From: Odiellus spinosus
Taxonomy: Eukaryota; Arthropoda; Arachnida; Opiliones; Phalangiidae
Length of the DNA: 64,000 nucleotides
Direction of reading: 5' to 3'
Assembly: GCA_963920705.1 (NCBI GenBank)
Contig: OY987231.1
Span: forward strand, 17,151,024-17,215,023
Positions within the stretch are counted from its first letter, which is position 1. Each line of letters starts with the position of its first letter. The position numbers and the translations under genes were made by a program. A model generated the notes under the pieces. It made no database searches. It saw only the letters and a list, made by a program, of their open reading frames with translations, and was not told the origin of the DNA. This document shows positions 24,923 through 36,577 of this stretch, one piece after another.

Positions 24923-27900
24923 ATGGATTATATCAAAGTAAGTTTTCATTGAAGTTTGAATATTCTGGTTAAAATTAGTAATTTAATCAAGACTCGAGCG
25001 AATATTCGGATATTGATCCTTGGAATAACGTTATATAACTCGTTGTTTAACGATTAATTTAATTATAGCTAGGAATATAATTAGAAATGGCTAGTCACTT
25101 GATGCCACGAGATATTACACTAACTTTGGGTATTGCTAGTATATATTGACGCTGTTTAAGAGTCAGTTGCTAAATTTAAATTGATCTCTACCGGTTATTT
25201 ATGTTAATTAAAGGGATAGTACAACATGTTTTTGCGTGAGTTAATTTTGTATTTAAAACTATAAACTTGATAGATAGATTTTGATTAAACGCTGGTGAGA
25301 GAAGATTAAAATGCTCTATTCTGCGCTTTAGTTTTGAATGACATTAAGCTAGTGACGTCATAGCATTGTCGTAAATTCGTTAGTATATTAATATATTTGT
25401 GGTGGATTTCTAAGGAAAGTAGCGAATATTTTACGGGACAACAATACATATTTCCCGTCATGATGTATCCGGTTTCGTCCCATTAAACCGGCGAAAAATA
25501 TTACTATTATTAAAGTTTTCTGTGATACCTCGGTAGATGAATATCGGTTAAAAACCACTTTGTAAATTCGGTGCTATAGAAAATATTCCTTATAAAGAAC
25601 ACTCCAAAGCTACTTGCGCGTGCTGGCTAGAACTTTCTGATCAAAATAATGCCTCTTCGGCAAATTGGATTAAAATTTTCAGTTCCAAAGCGTAGCGTCG
25701 AAGACCGGAACAATGTATCAGGGTCGAGGGCCCGCGCCAGATGACAAGAGTCGCCAGTTTTTAATTTAACAGCTTTAAAAGAGTTAGTAAAAGGTTGGCG
25801 AAAACTCGCTGCTTCAAGCAATTACGGTTGAAAGCTTCAACAAAACATTATTATAAGATCCCCAGCGCTGGGTACCGCTGCCCGGGGCTATAAGCTCTTC
25901 CAACTTCGCTAATAAGGTATTTAATCTTGCCTGTAGCGGACGCCCGTGTGCTATAAATAGAAATCTTACTAGTCACTGTTCAGCCATGTGGGGATCACCT
26001 AAGAATCTTGAAGTATAAACCTTTTCCTATCGACCATTTTTCACCGTCGCTGGTGGCGGCCATTGAGAATAGATTTTTATAAAGACGAAAATCCACCCTC
26101 CCTAATTCATTTTTCGACCTCTCGGAGGGTTTATCGAGATTTTGTCAAGCTGCGTTATCATGGGCACTTTTACGAAAAATGGATTGATTTGAAGCAGCCC
26201 CTTCAATCATTTTAAAGCTTCCAAATTTTTATTTATCATTGTCTTACTGCTTTCCTGGTTTTAAGTTAATTTATTCCTGTCTTTGCTGCTCTTTGTATAT
26301 TATTAATCTTCCCTTGTTTGTGCAAAAGCCATTTAATATATATTATTATTATTATTATTTATGCAAACTTAATAAGTCGAGTAATTTGAAATATGTTTCA
26401 GGGGATAACACTTAGCCAAGAGGCAACAAGTGGGTTAAGTATTTATTTCCGGAAGATCATCATTATTTTAGGGATGACCCCTGTAGCTAACAACTAACAA
26501 GGGCAAAAACTTGAAGTAACGAAACCCTCAATTTCAATCTTTTTGTGTCGATAAAAAAACTAAGAGGTTATGTATATTGGTCATATACAGTCAAACGCTT
26601 TCAACGCAGCGAGGTCATTTGGCGTCTCCCTACGCCAAACACTAGCTAGCGGAGCGTGCCTATTTCCTGTGGCTTTCAACGAAGAAAACTTCGTAATTGG
26701 AATTTTCAATGAGGGAGAGTTAGGGAGCGTTACTTCGATTCGGGCACGTTTTTACATTCTTTCCTAATAATGGTTTAACGGGCCTTATTTTCTACTTTTG
26801 TAAAGACGGCGCGAGCGACTCAAAAAGGGTTAGCCTTAAGGCTAAGGTTCACTCGAGATATTTACACGAACATAACCAAGAGCATCCAAAGCATACATTA
26901 ATAAAAAAAATAAAAATAAATAAGCTACGCTCTCCTCTTTGAAGACTCTTGGGATATATTACGAAAAAAGAAAAGGATATATTCAAAATTAAATTTGAAG
27001 CGTCATGGTTTATTAGGTTTAACAAATGTTACTATACTGGTTTTGTAAAGTTGGTTAACATTTAGTCCCATAGACCTTATAAACACCGTATATTTATATC
27101 TATATACAAACCAAGGTCTATGGAGCCGCTTTAGCTAATAAGTATCCAAACAACCCATAAAAAGAAACACTATAAAGTCCCAATAAACTCTGGGGTTAAA
27201 AAGTCCATAAAGACGGTCTTAGGCCGTAGCCAAGATTTCATTTGGGAAGGGGTGTATACGGAAGAGAAAGAAGCAGGGAAAAGGATGATGTTCAAAATGC
27301 TAAAAGGGAGGGGTAGAATATCGAACATGTCTCACCCTTCATACGGCCTTAAAGTAACTCGCTAAGATCTTTGGAGTTTCCTTGCCTTAAAAGATTATAA
27401 ACGCAAAGTTTCCCAACAGATTACAATATATTTTCACGAGCCTTTACCGAAATATTTAAAGTACCTCTATTACCAGTGAAACTCCCTGGGGATCTTTAAA
27501 CGCAATAATAAGGACTAATAGGGAACGTTTGAGCTAGCCTTACAGTTCTGCTGCCACGATGACTGCGAGGAGATACGCTAAAATTACGCCCTCTCTTCCA
27601 GCCTTAATTGCCTTTAACCTTCACAAAACAATAACGCTGACGTCGTGGGAAATATGTTCCCCGTTGCATCAATGAGTCATTGGTAATAACGCTAAAAATG
27701 ATTTATAATGAATTGTAAATTCGGAACTAAAATGTAAACCAAAAGGTTTACATTTTAGTTCCGAATTTACAATTCATTATCCCATCACAAGCTAATTAAG
27801 GAGTGGTTTTTTAATTGAGGGTTTTGGGTCGTTTAATTATGTCCAAATAAAAACCTGAAAAGCGCCGTTTGGTAAAAGAAGCATAGGGGGTGGTGTTTGA

Positions 27901-30900
27901 TTTATCCTCCATAACTACACTCGCAATACTTCTTTTAAGAAATCGATAAGAAATCAAATATATATAAAAGTAGAATCAGTTCATTTTTTTTTTTTTTTTT
28001 TCGTTTTGAAGAGATTCTAAGTAGGTCTTCCTCGCATCGGCTCGAGTTAAAAGTTGAAATCAATTATAAAAAACTCAGAAAAGGCCCATAATCTAAAATT
28101 GTGTTAGAAATTTGACCTTTTTTGCAATTTTAAAACCAACCAAAAACTATTTTTATCCATAAAATCGGCGTTCATTCAACGCTTAATACTTTTCAGTGGA
28201 AAATGGGAAACCTTATATTTTCGCATTAAAATTTTGAAAGGGTTCGTAACAGTGACAAATATTTTAAAAACTTTCTTCAACAGTTGTTTGCAACTAATTC
28301 TCTAAATGTCTATACATAGTTTTCAGTAAAGGGGCAAAAGATAATTCCACCCCTCTTACCCAGCTTTGCTTTCATTCCCAGGTTGCCAGGAGCTTGTGAG
28401 TGCAGTTCAGAACAGATCAGTTTCAAAACTGAACTCTAGCCTTTCCCTCTGCACTCACAAGTGGTTGGCAACATGGGGGGAACGGCACTTACCCCCTTTA
28501 GTGAAAACTATGTATAAAACATCGTCTATTAGAGTGTTTGAAATATATAAAGAAGAAGACGCACGTTTACGCTTAGCTATCTTTAATAGAAAAAAGCTTG
28601 GATTGTTGGATAAGTTTCTTAAACAAATTCGCCAAGCTAGTTTTCATTGTTACGCAAACTGTTCAAGATTCAATTAAAATTTCTATTTGGGAAATACATT
28701 TGTAAATATATACTTAAGCTACGTTAACACTATAGACTTTGAAACCATTTTTAAATCGTTTAAAATCTTCAAATCAGTTTTTCAAAATAATAATTATCAG
28801 GGTTGTAACAGATTTTTCATAACAAAATTACCTGACTTTTCCAGGTTTTCCCTGACCATCTTCACGTTTTTCCCTGACCAATTTAAAGGTTTAAATTGGT
28901 AGAAATGTGCAATTTCAAATGTAAAGCATTATTTATTCTTCAATAACTGTCCAAATAAACCCCTTATTGTGTTGTATGGGAAGTTCATGGTTGCTAGATT
29001 CGAGTGGGAGCTCTTCCTTGCGTGAATCACTTCTCCCCAAAAATAGTTGTATATTATGAGAAAGTATTCATTACTTTCCATAAATGTTTTGAAGGCTCTG
29101 ATCCCATATAATAAATTTTTACACATATTTATGGAAGCTTCCCTCATAGAAAATATAGTATATATTACTATATTTTCTATGCTTCCCTGGTCTAATTGAA
29201 TCCATACTATGAGATTCCACAATTTTATTTTTGGATAATATGAAAATTCACTGACTTTTCCCTGACCTTTGAACAATTTTTAAATTCCCAGACTTTTTAG
29301 ACCAATTTTGAAATTCCCAGACTTTTTAGACCAATTTTGAAATTCCCTGACTTTTCCAGGTTTTCCAGGTCTGTGGCAACCCTGATTACATATTTTGACA
29401 AATGATCTTTACAGTTGACCTCAAAATATTTCGATTTGACCTTTCCAAAACGGTTTCAAAGTCACGCGTGAACATGGCTACTAATACGTTTCTATCGTTT
29501 AAAAAATTTAAATTGCAAAATATCACGTCACAGTCACTTCAAAGTAACGTACGCTATAAAATGAGCTTAGTTGATTCGGGTTTCTGCGAAAAATACTCAT
29601 TTCCATTTTATTGCGTTTCTTCCAGCGAATGTTACGAATAATAAAAACCAATCGATTATTTTTCTCTAGCTAGCAAATTCGTCGAAAACGATCGACCTGT
29701 ATAAAAAATACACAAGAAATCTAATAATATAAATCCCTTTTGACTTGTTTCAGATTATTGGTATATTAGCCTTCATGCCATGGATAAGCCAAGCTACCAC
29801 GATACCCACTATTCCAGTGGTAGCACCTGTCTATCCGGGGATCCCGTCTACAACTAGCGCTAGCGCAACTACAAATACGTCTATAACCAATACAGCGACG
29901 GAGTCCTCATTCAAACCTATAACGCCAATCGTGAGAATCTTATCGAAGAAATTAACAAATAGCAGTGACGTGTCTCAAGGGCGGAGCGTCATTGGACTGT
30001 CCGATTTCACCTTCGACGCGGATGTGCAGAAGATTATCGATAGCGCCACCGAGGATACGCCCAAGAGAATATCAAACGGTTATTATGATGACGAAGATGA
30101 TGACGAAGACGAAGACGAACCACCACGAAGACCTTACAGACGTCGACGACCATACGGACTGCTAAGCGCGATGGCCGAAAAACTATACGGTGATCAGAGT
30201 GAACCAGAAACGTACATCGCCTATGCCAACCCGTACAGCTCTTTCGTTAAGAAACGCCCAGGCCGACCCAGGGATAAACACTATCCGTACCGCAAATTCG
30301 GACCGAAACCATACACCGAGCACTACAAGTTTTATAGCCCGTACGGCGGCGGATATAAACGTCCGCCTAAAAGACACTCCACCGGATACTACGGTCTGCC
30401 AATCGGGGGAGTATATAAAGACCCGTGGTACTCTGGGATGTACCGAAGACCAGGGCGACCGTACCGAGACTACGATCGGTATTCCGATTACAGACGACAT
30501 TCCAAACCGCCCAAGTTTCATAAATGGAAAGACCATAAAGTGGGTGATCAGCAGCAGAGCGGAGGCCAAGTTGTTGAGACTTACGATGATGATGATGATG
30601 ATGATGATAAGCACGAGATTATCGAACACGAGCCTCCACCCCCCTCACCGCCTAAACACGGGTACCATAAAGTAATGGGACCACCCCCGCCGGAAATTAT
30701 GGAAAAAATAAACAAACTGTACAAAAAGCCGTGTTATATACCGCATTGCGATCACTACAAGAAGGGATTCATTAAATTTTCCTACAAGAAGATTGTGTTT
30801 CCAAAAAAGGTCAAAATAATACCAATTAATCCTAAAAAAACTAAAGTGAAACCGGTAATAGTGTACCAACCGGCCCCTGAACCAGTCAAGTACAGCTCGC

Positions 30901-31964
30901 CACCGATTATAGAAGAATACCCTACCAAGTATAGCGCCGCACCAGATGTATCCGATTACCATAGTCATACCGCGGATTTTCAAGTACCGTATGGAGTGAC
31001 TGGGTTTGAGTACACCCCATCCTATCCCACAAAGATGGTCGAACCTTACACGCCAGAGTTCTCTAAAGCCCCAGTCCAGGATCTATCTTATCACCCCACT
31101 TACATACCAACGGATTATGGTGGCGATGGCTCGTACGGTGACGGAAAACAAAGTTCTAATTCCCATCCATTAAAAGACGCGCAAAAAACATCTCAGAACG
31201 GACAAACGGCAGCGACGAGTGGATACGACAGTAATAGCCTGCAACAATATTACCCGAGTAATACGTTCAGTTACGAAGGAAACCACGGTGGAAGTGCTAG
31301 CGGTGGGGCCTCATACGGCGGCACATCTTACGGTGGTACTAGTACTAATTCGTACGGTGGCACATCTCATGGTAGTACTAATTCCTACGGTGGTACATCT
31401 CATGGTAGTACTAATTCCTACGGTGGTATATCTCATGGTAGTACTAATTCCTACGGTGGTACATCTCATGGTAGTACTAATTCCTACGGTGGCACATCTA
31501 ATGGCGGTTCTCCGTCGTACGGCGCAAATTCTTACGGTGGTGGTCTAGATTACGGCTCATACAACGGTCAAAGTACTCCAACCAACGAAGGAAACTCGCT
31601 TAATGATTTGCAGGGTGGTAAGGCATTTTTTAAACCGGGGACTGGAAACTCGAAAGGCGAACCGAGTCATTCTAGTACGTCACAGTACAGCGCTTCAACT
31701 CCTTACGTAAGCTACGCCCTAAAACCATCGGGCGCGAAGACAGTAGGTACGGGCTACGTTAAGGAACTGGAACCTAAACCAGCGTCAAGTTACAATCAGA
31801 AAAAATTCAACGCCTTGAAAAGTTACTATAGCGACGAAGCTAAGTACGATAAAGGACCACCTAAGGATCCGTACGGTCCGACTTACATGCCAGAACATGA
31901 CCTATCAGAAACTTACCCTTATGAAAGGTCGGATAAATCAAAAACTCGAATAAAAACAAATTAA
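24923..31964 (+). CDS. Secreted Tyr/Pro/Gly/Lys-rich protein, two exons
   Basis: Proposed exons are 24923-24937 and 29754-31964. Exon 2 follows a good acceptor (CTTGTTTCAG) and has no early ATG of its own that would leave a complete signal peptide. Exon 1 encodes MDYIK followed by a consensus donor (GTAAGT). Joining them in phase 0 gives MDYIKIIGILAFMPWISQA, a plausible cleavable signal peptide, and a protein of about 741 residues. After it come a Thr/Ser/Pro-rich segment, an acidic Asp/Glu run, basic Arg/Tyr/Pro/Lys-rich stretches (30120-30560), a run of eight Asp encoded by GAT codons (30586-30609), a Pro/Lys/Tyr region, and a Gly/Ser/Tyr region with five near-identical NSYGGTSHGST-type repeats (31345-31500). 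No chitin-binding Rebers-Riddiford motif or other domain is recognised. The composition suggests an extracellular matrix or cuticle-associated protein; that role is inferred. The exon 1 assignment is the weakest part. Confidence 0.75.
25952..25985 (+). promoter_or_regulatory. Possible TATA/initiator core promoter
   Basis: TATAAATA at 25952-25959 is followed 30 bp later by an initiator-like TTCAGCC (A at 25982), the spacing expected for a TATA-directed start. It lies within the proposed first intron of the plus-strand secreted-protein gene, so it could drive an alternative first exon, or be chance in AT-rich DNA. Confidence 0.3.
27068..27123. repeat. Short imperfect hairpin
   Basis: CCATAGACCTT (27068-27078) is the exact reverse complement of AAGGTCTATGG (27113-27123), with an AT-rich loop. 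It is small and may be chance or an element remnant. Confidence 0.4.
27705..27780. repeat. Perfect 36-bp hairpin with 4-nt loop
   Basis: The left arm 27705-27740 and right arm 27745-27780 are perfect reverse complements across all 36 bp, separated only by AAAA. The sequence next to the loop is AAAATGTAAACC and its complement. It lies in the large intron of the plus-strand gene. Such a perfect, tight palindrome is either very recent or maintained; candidates are a small-RNA hairpin, a transposon foldback or an assembly fold-over. Confidence 0.95.
28311..28516. mobile_element. 206-bp foldback MITE-like element
   Basis: The outer arms TATACATAGTTTTCAGTAAA (28311-28330) and the complementary TTTAGTGAAAACTATGTATA (28497-28516) differ at one position. 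Nested inside is a second, stronger inverted pair: GTTGCCAGGAGCTTGTGAGT with GCAG near 28382-28405 and CTGCACTCACAAG...GTTGGCAAC near 28451-28474. The nested arms make one long hairpin. There is no coding capacity of its own; the 103-codon plus frame across it is not accepted. Confidence 0.7.
28798..29384. mobile_element. CAGGGTTG-ended non-autonomous DNA element (587 bp)
   Basis: It begins CAGGGTTGTAACAGA and ends with the inverted match TCTGTGGCAACCCTG. Inside both ends are copies of CCTGACTTTTCCAGGTTTTC, and near the right end a ~35-bp unit (AATTCCCAGACTTTTTAGAC) occurs twice in tandem. An internal perfect hairpin of about 16-bp arms (CATAGAAAATATAGTA) is centred near 29163. The ends fit the loose hAT terminal consensus (C-A-G-N-G), but I cannot see a clean 8-bp duplication. 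No transposase is present. It lies in the intron, about 370 bp before the proposed acceptor of the secreted-protein gene. Confidence 0.7.
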
Positions 31965-32105
31965 TGCGTGTGTAAAACATCTCATAAAGCGGATTCAGTA
32001 ATTAGCCGAGCCAAAGAAACCCATATTGGGATGTCTTTTTTATAACATTTTACGTGAGGGAATTTTTTTTGGGTACGAGTGCTTTATCTTAAATCCTTGT
32101 AATTA

Positions 32106-32111
32106 AATAAA
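32106..32111 (+). terminator. Polyadenylation signal AATAAA
   Basis: A canonical AATAAA lies about 140 bp after the stop codon of the secreted-protein gene, a suitable distance for 3' end formation. No transcript evidence was available. Confidence 0.5.
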
Positions 32112-32119
32112 TTTAAAGG

Positions 32120-33220
32120 CCCTCTTAGATCTATGAAGTCGCCAAACACTGTGTGGGGTATCTTAAAGTTTATGGCATCAACACTCTTGAATAGATTAAC
32201 ACCACATCCATCAAAAATTATCATTCTACCACTCTCGGTACAATCCTTATGTCCAAAGTGAACGCTTCAAATCACCACTGGTGCAAAAGCAAAACACATA
32301 CTATCAATTGGATTTAAATAATACGTACAATAATTAAAAATAATGACGCCATAAAGCCCATTTCCCATAATAATGAATGCCGACCACAAAGCTCACTATA
32401 CGCCACGGGGTGTATAGATATCTTTACGATAGAAATACGTGGGAAGATAATGGTTTGCCGCTTGGGGTCGCTAAGAAGATTCCGTGAACATCAAGTTCTC
32501 GACGGATAAAGAATACTTGGCATACTCATGTTTCATGATTGTACTTATGCTTATACCATCCTTTCTTAAAACTTACCATGGACCCCAAAACAGTCAAGGC
32601 ATTTAAGCAACCGATATTGCTCAACACGCCAAAATTAAATTGATTTATGTAATTACTCTCGTTCTAAAAGTTGTGATACACGAATCTACAGAGTTCAAGA
32701 TAATGATAGCAAGATAATTAGCATAGCATAAGACAAGGAATATTTGGAAAATTTACCACAAACCTTGATTTGCTAGCAGACGCAAAACTAAGTTCTATTT
32801 ATATCTAAATAAGGTAATGGGTGGAAGATCATTGCACTTGCTGACTGAATCAAGGTGCCACGAATGATGGGCTCCTCCTGATTCTAGCTAATAATTTAGT
32901 TCTTAAAATAGTTTACAATAGAAGTGCATTTATGTAACGCCGGTTGCCTGCTAACATTTGATCCTAATCTAAGAATATACATAATTACATTACAAATGCC
33001 CGTCTCTAAATAAAATTTAATTATCTATCTCATTCTTTCCTTAACTTCTATTAAACCCTGATATTTCCACGAAGAAAAATGTACATATACTCGAAATATT
33101 TTTTTGCAATTGATTTTAAATAAAAACGAATGACTTTCATTTTTGTGGTTATTTTGGTTACAGTTAAAATTGTACAACCTAACTAATTTAGAAAACAAAA
33201 ATTCGTGATCACAAACCAAT
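32120..33220. other. Intergenic DNA between convergent genes
   Basis: Lies between the 3' end of the plus-strand secreted-protein gene and the 3' end of the minus-strand zinc-finger gene. No supportable coding sequence or repeat was found; frames here are under 70 codons. Confidence 0.55.
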
Positions 33221-33221
33221 A

Positions 33222-33227
33222 TTTATT
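33222..33227 (-). terminator. Polyadenylation signal (minus strand)
   Basis: TTTATT on the plus strand reads AATAAA on the minus strand, about 80 bp after the stop codon of the 17-finger gene. Confidence 0.5.
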
Positions 33228-33304
33228 TTTCTTGGTAAATTTTTACCTTCACGACTCGTACAAGTAGATGAGTGACTCTCGAAGAACAGCCAAGAAAGAA
33301 AATT

Positions 33305-36300
33305 TCATTCTATAAACTTTGTGGCGCACTTTTTCTGATGCAAGTAAAAGGTATTTTTAACTAAAAATCTTTCCTGACAAAATTTGCAACCATAGGGTTT
33401 AATGCCAGTATGTACATCATACTCGTGCTTATCTCTTGACCAATATGTAATAAACTTAATTGGACAATATCGGCATTTCAATATTGGATCCTTCGTATGT
33501 TTTCGCAAATGATCATTAAGCATACTACGATAACTAAAATCCTTATCACAATACGTGCACTTGTAAACCTTTTTGCCCAAATGTTGGGCGATGTAATGTC
33601 TCTTCAAACTAGTTACTGAACTGAAATATTTCTTACAACTTTTGCATCTGTTTTTGTATTTATGAGTCCTCATGTGACATTGCTTTTCGAGTAAGGTATC
33701 AAAAAACAAGCCACAAATGCCACAGCTCAAACCAAGGTCCTCTTCTTGGGCTTGAATACCGTATTTATCAAGAATCTCTGTGCATGTGAGTTTAGAGGGA
33801 TCTCCAATCCCTGCGTCGTCTTTAGGAGGTAGCTTCGTGTATAAATCAATATCTTCCTGGGTTAATTTCTCAAGAGTCACGTAACAATTAGGAAAACTAT
33901 AGTTTTTAATACCCAAGCAAGTTTTCCTATGAGTTCGTCGACCATATTTGGTGTCAAAACGAGCTCCACACGAGCATTTATACGAACTGGAACTAGAATG
34001 TTGTTTCAAATGTTTCTCTAAGGAGGACTGGCGTCGGAATGTCGCGTCGCATTGGGTGCAATCTAAATCTTTTCCTCGAGTCTCCGAATGGATCTTCTTG
34101 TGTAGCTTCAAATTAGTTTTACTATCGAACGATTGTTTGCAAATTTCGCAAAAGAAAATAGTTTTCCCGAAATGCTGACTGATAAAATGAATTTTCAAAG
34201 AAGATCGTCTGGTGCATATAATTTTACAAATTTTGCATTGAACGCTGCGTTTGTGACACCTCATATGACTAATTTTCGAGTTGATACTCTTAAAATCCAT
34301 ACCACAAATTCCGCAATTTAAAGTCACAAAGTCTTCCACCTCAATATTGAACATTTGGATTATTTGAAAGGGAGTCATGTTTTGGAGGTCAGTTTTGGAT
34401 TTTACATCGGGTAACTCCATGTCGGTCCAAGTATTGTAGGACTTAATTTGATCCTCCTTTAATTTTTCAAGAGGTACGTAGCAATCAGGGAGCCCTCCCG
34501 ATGCCTGCAATATTTCTTCAAAATTAATGGAAGAATTCAAATCGGCGTAGGATTTCTGGGAATTTTGTTCTAATTCCGGTACTATGGGAAATTGGGCATC
34601 GTATTCATTATCAGAATCAATTACAAGGTCGTCCACTTCAGTTTCAGCATAAGACACTGGCTTTCGCGCCCTACGAAGGGAGTGTCCGTGGAAGCTATCA
34701 TTTTCGATAGGAATCTGATATTCTTCTTGATCATTTGATTTATTGGACAAGCTTTCATCTACTATCAGCGTTTCTGGTAATTTCGTCAGACCTCCGTGGG
34801 CTTCTTGGCGATGGATAATCAAACTAGCTTCGATTATAAATATCTTGTTACATATATCACATATAAAAGGTTTTTCTTCATTTAGGGAGCAATCAATAGC
34901 TTCCTGTTTAACCGATACTGCTGCCACAAGGTTATGATTTTCTTGCCGATGAAGTTTCAAACTTTGAAAAAGCATGAAAGTCGCGCCACAATCAGAGCAA
35001 ACAAACGGTTGAGTATCATACCCGTTTTCGTCAGCCGAATCATCACAGTCTGAAGAACTAGCTGAAGTATTTGTAGTTGTAGAATTCGCAGCCTTTGATG
35101 ACATCTGTTTTAACAACTCTTTCTGGATTTCCCACGTTCGACAGCCACGAGCCGCTGATTGGATTTGAAAACTTTTGTAGGCTTTATTTACAGGCATTGC
35201 CTTAGGACTACATTCTTTCTCAATAATACTTTTCTGATGTATGGTCATACCATTAAAACTCTTGAAGGCTTTATTTTTAGTATTTGCAGTAATAATAGGT
35301 TTTGGAAGTGTACTAGCTGGTTTCAATGCTACATGACTAGAAATTTTCTTAGGTTGTTGAAAAGACTGTTTCAAGGTCTTAGGTTTATCCACTATCAACG
35401 ATTTAGAATTTATCAGCTCAAATGGATTAATGGACACAGAATGATCCGGGTTCATCAGAGCAGCGACCGGTAGCTTAGGAAGTCTAGGACGGGCTGTTCT
35501 TGAGGCTCCAGGTCCAGCCGTTCTTGAGGCTCTGGGGCGAGCCTTTTTGGAGGCTTTACGGCGAGCCGTTCTGGAGGGTCCAGGTCGAGCTGTTCTGGTG
35601 GGACCAGGACGAGAAGCTTTCGAAGGCCCTGGATGAGTTAGTCTTGAAGGGCCAGTATCATTCAAATCAGGGGAGTTATTTTTTTTCAAAGGTGATGACT
35701 TAATCACTTTCAAAGGTACAGATTTTGGCTTTATAAAATTGGTGGGATGAGACGGCTTTGACGACCCTGAATGGTCTGTGGAGTGTGATGCAGAAACCAC
35801 TTTGGAAGTTACAGAATTGGCCAATTTTGAGGTTGTTGGAGTAGGCGACTTGGTTGGTAAAGAATTAAATTTGTAATCTTTGTTGTAGGGTGTTTGCGTA
35901 GATGGTGTCGGTTGAAAACTTTTTACTGCTCTATTTTTTGGTTGATAATTAATAGGATTATTTTTAGAAGAGTGGCCAGATTCGCCTGACTTTTTTTTTG
36001 GTGCTTCTTGCATTTTATGCCACATGTCAAGATGAGAACTTAAACACTTACTATTAGTAAACTTATCTTGACACAAATGGCACAGATATACTTTATTACG
36101 CTTGTGAGAGGGTTTTAATCTCTGGTGTTTTCTCAATGAGTCTTGGTAGTTGAATCTAAAGCCACACTCTTCACATACAAATCTTCTAACACCATGTTGA
36201 CCCATGTAATGTCTCATGTAATTCTGATTGCTTGCAAAGATTTTACCACACGTTTGGCATTGATAATGTTTAACCATTTTGGGCACTGAATTTTTCTGGC

Positions 36301-36577
36301 TCGGTTCTTTAACTGCCTTACACTTTCTTAACTTTTTGTGAAAGAGAAGCTGACGTTTGGTTAGAAAACTTTTCCCGCAGTCATCGCACTTAACCAAATT
36401 CACATCCAACGCCTTCATTTCGCCCCGGGGTTTTATATTCTTTTTCCTTGGACTGTTCCTCTTGCACTTTCTAAACTTCAGGTGATGTACAACTTTTTGT
36501 CTGCTGTCAAATTGTTCACCACATAATAGACAAGGAAACATTTTTGGGGCAATGGTATGGGTAATAGTATCTTCCAT
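33305..36577 (-). CDS. C2H2 zinc-finger protein with about 17 fingers
   Basis: A single open exon of 1,090 codons. The frame is open slightly further upstream, but the first ATG is at 36577 and is preceded by an acceptor-like TTTGTTAG, suggesting an intron in the 5' untranslated region. Fingers come in blocks: five N-terminal (the first two end in Cys, C2HC type), a Pro/Ser/Lys linker with basic GPSRTARP-like repeats near residues 300-360, two fingers, an acidic linker, five fingers, and five more at the C-terminus, the last C2HC. Linkers are mostly not TGEKP. Before each of the last two blocks stands a ~60-residue module, LPDCYVPLEKL and FPNCYVTLEKL, ending in a CGICG finger. Likely a nuclear DNA-binding regulator; the target is unknown. 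Finger order and linker motifs closely match the gene at 39586-45227, so the pair arose by tandem duplication. No ZAD, BTB or KRAB domain is seen. Confidence 0.93.
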   Translation of the reverse strand: MEDTITHTIAPKMFPCLLCGEQFDSRQKVVHHLKFRKCKRNSPRKKNIKPRGEMKALDVNLVKCDDCGKSFLTKRQLLFHKKLRKCKAVKEPSQKNSVPKMVKHYQCQTCGKIFASNQNYMRHYMGQHGVRRFVCEECGFRFNYQDSLRKHQRLKPSHKRNKVYLCHLCQDKFTNSKCLSSHLDMWHKMQEAPKKKSGESGHSSKNNPINYQPKNRAVKSFQPTPSTQTPYNKDYKFNSLPTKSPTPTTSKLANSVTSKVVSASHSTDHSGSSKPSHPTNFIKPKSVPLKVIKSSPLKKNNSPDLNDTGPSRLTHPGPSKASRPGPTRTARPGPSRTARRKASKKARPRASRTAGPGASRTARPRLPKLPVAALMNPDHSVSINPFELINSKSLIVDKPKTLKQSFQQPKKISSHVALKPASTLPKPIITANTKNKAFKSFNGMTIHQKSIIEKECSPKAMPVNKAYKSFQIQSAARGCRTWEIQKELLKQMSSKAANSTTTNTSASSSDCDDSADENGYDTQPFVCSDCGATFMLFQSLKLHRQENHNLVAAVSVKQEAIDCSLNEEKPFICDICNKIFIIEASLIIHRQEAHGGLTKLPETLIVDESLSNKSNDQEEYQIPIENDSFHGHSLRRARKPVSYAETEVDDLVIDSDNEYDAQFPIVPELEQNSQKSYADLNSSINFEEILQASGGLPDCYVPLEKLKEDQIKSYNTWTDMELPDVKSKTDLQNMTPFQIIQMFNIEVEDFVTLNCGICGMDFKSINSKISHMRCHKRSVQCKICKIICTRRSSLKIHFISQHFGKTIFFCEICKQSFDSKTNLKLHKKIHSETRGKDLDCTQCDATFRRQSSLEKHLKQHSSSSSYKCSCGARFDTKYGRRTHRKTCLGIKNYSFPNCYVTLEKLTQEDIDLYTKLPPKDDAGIGDPSKLTCTEILDKYGIQAQEEDLGLSCGICGLFFDTLLEKQCHMRTHKYKNRCKSCKKYFSSVTSLKRHYIAQHLGKKVYKCTYCDKDFSYRSMLNDHLRKHTKDPILKCRYCPIKFITYWSRDKHEYDVHTGIKPYGCKFCQERFLVKNTFYLHQKKCATKFIE

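Noticed and set aside
28366-28902. Plus-strand frames of 103 and 71 codons
   Set aside because: They overlap the foldback element and the left end of the CAGGGTTG element; explained by repeats.
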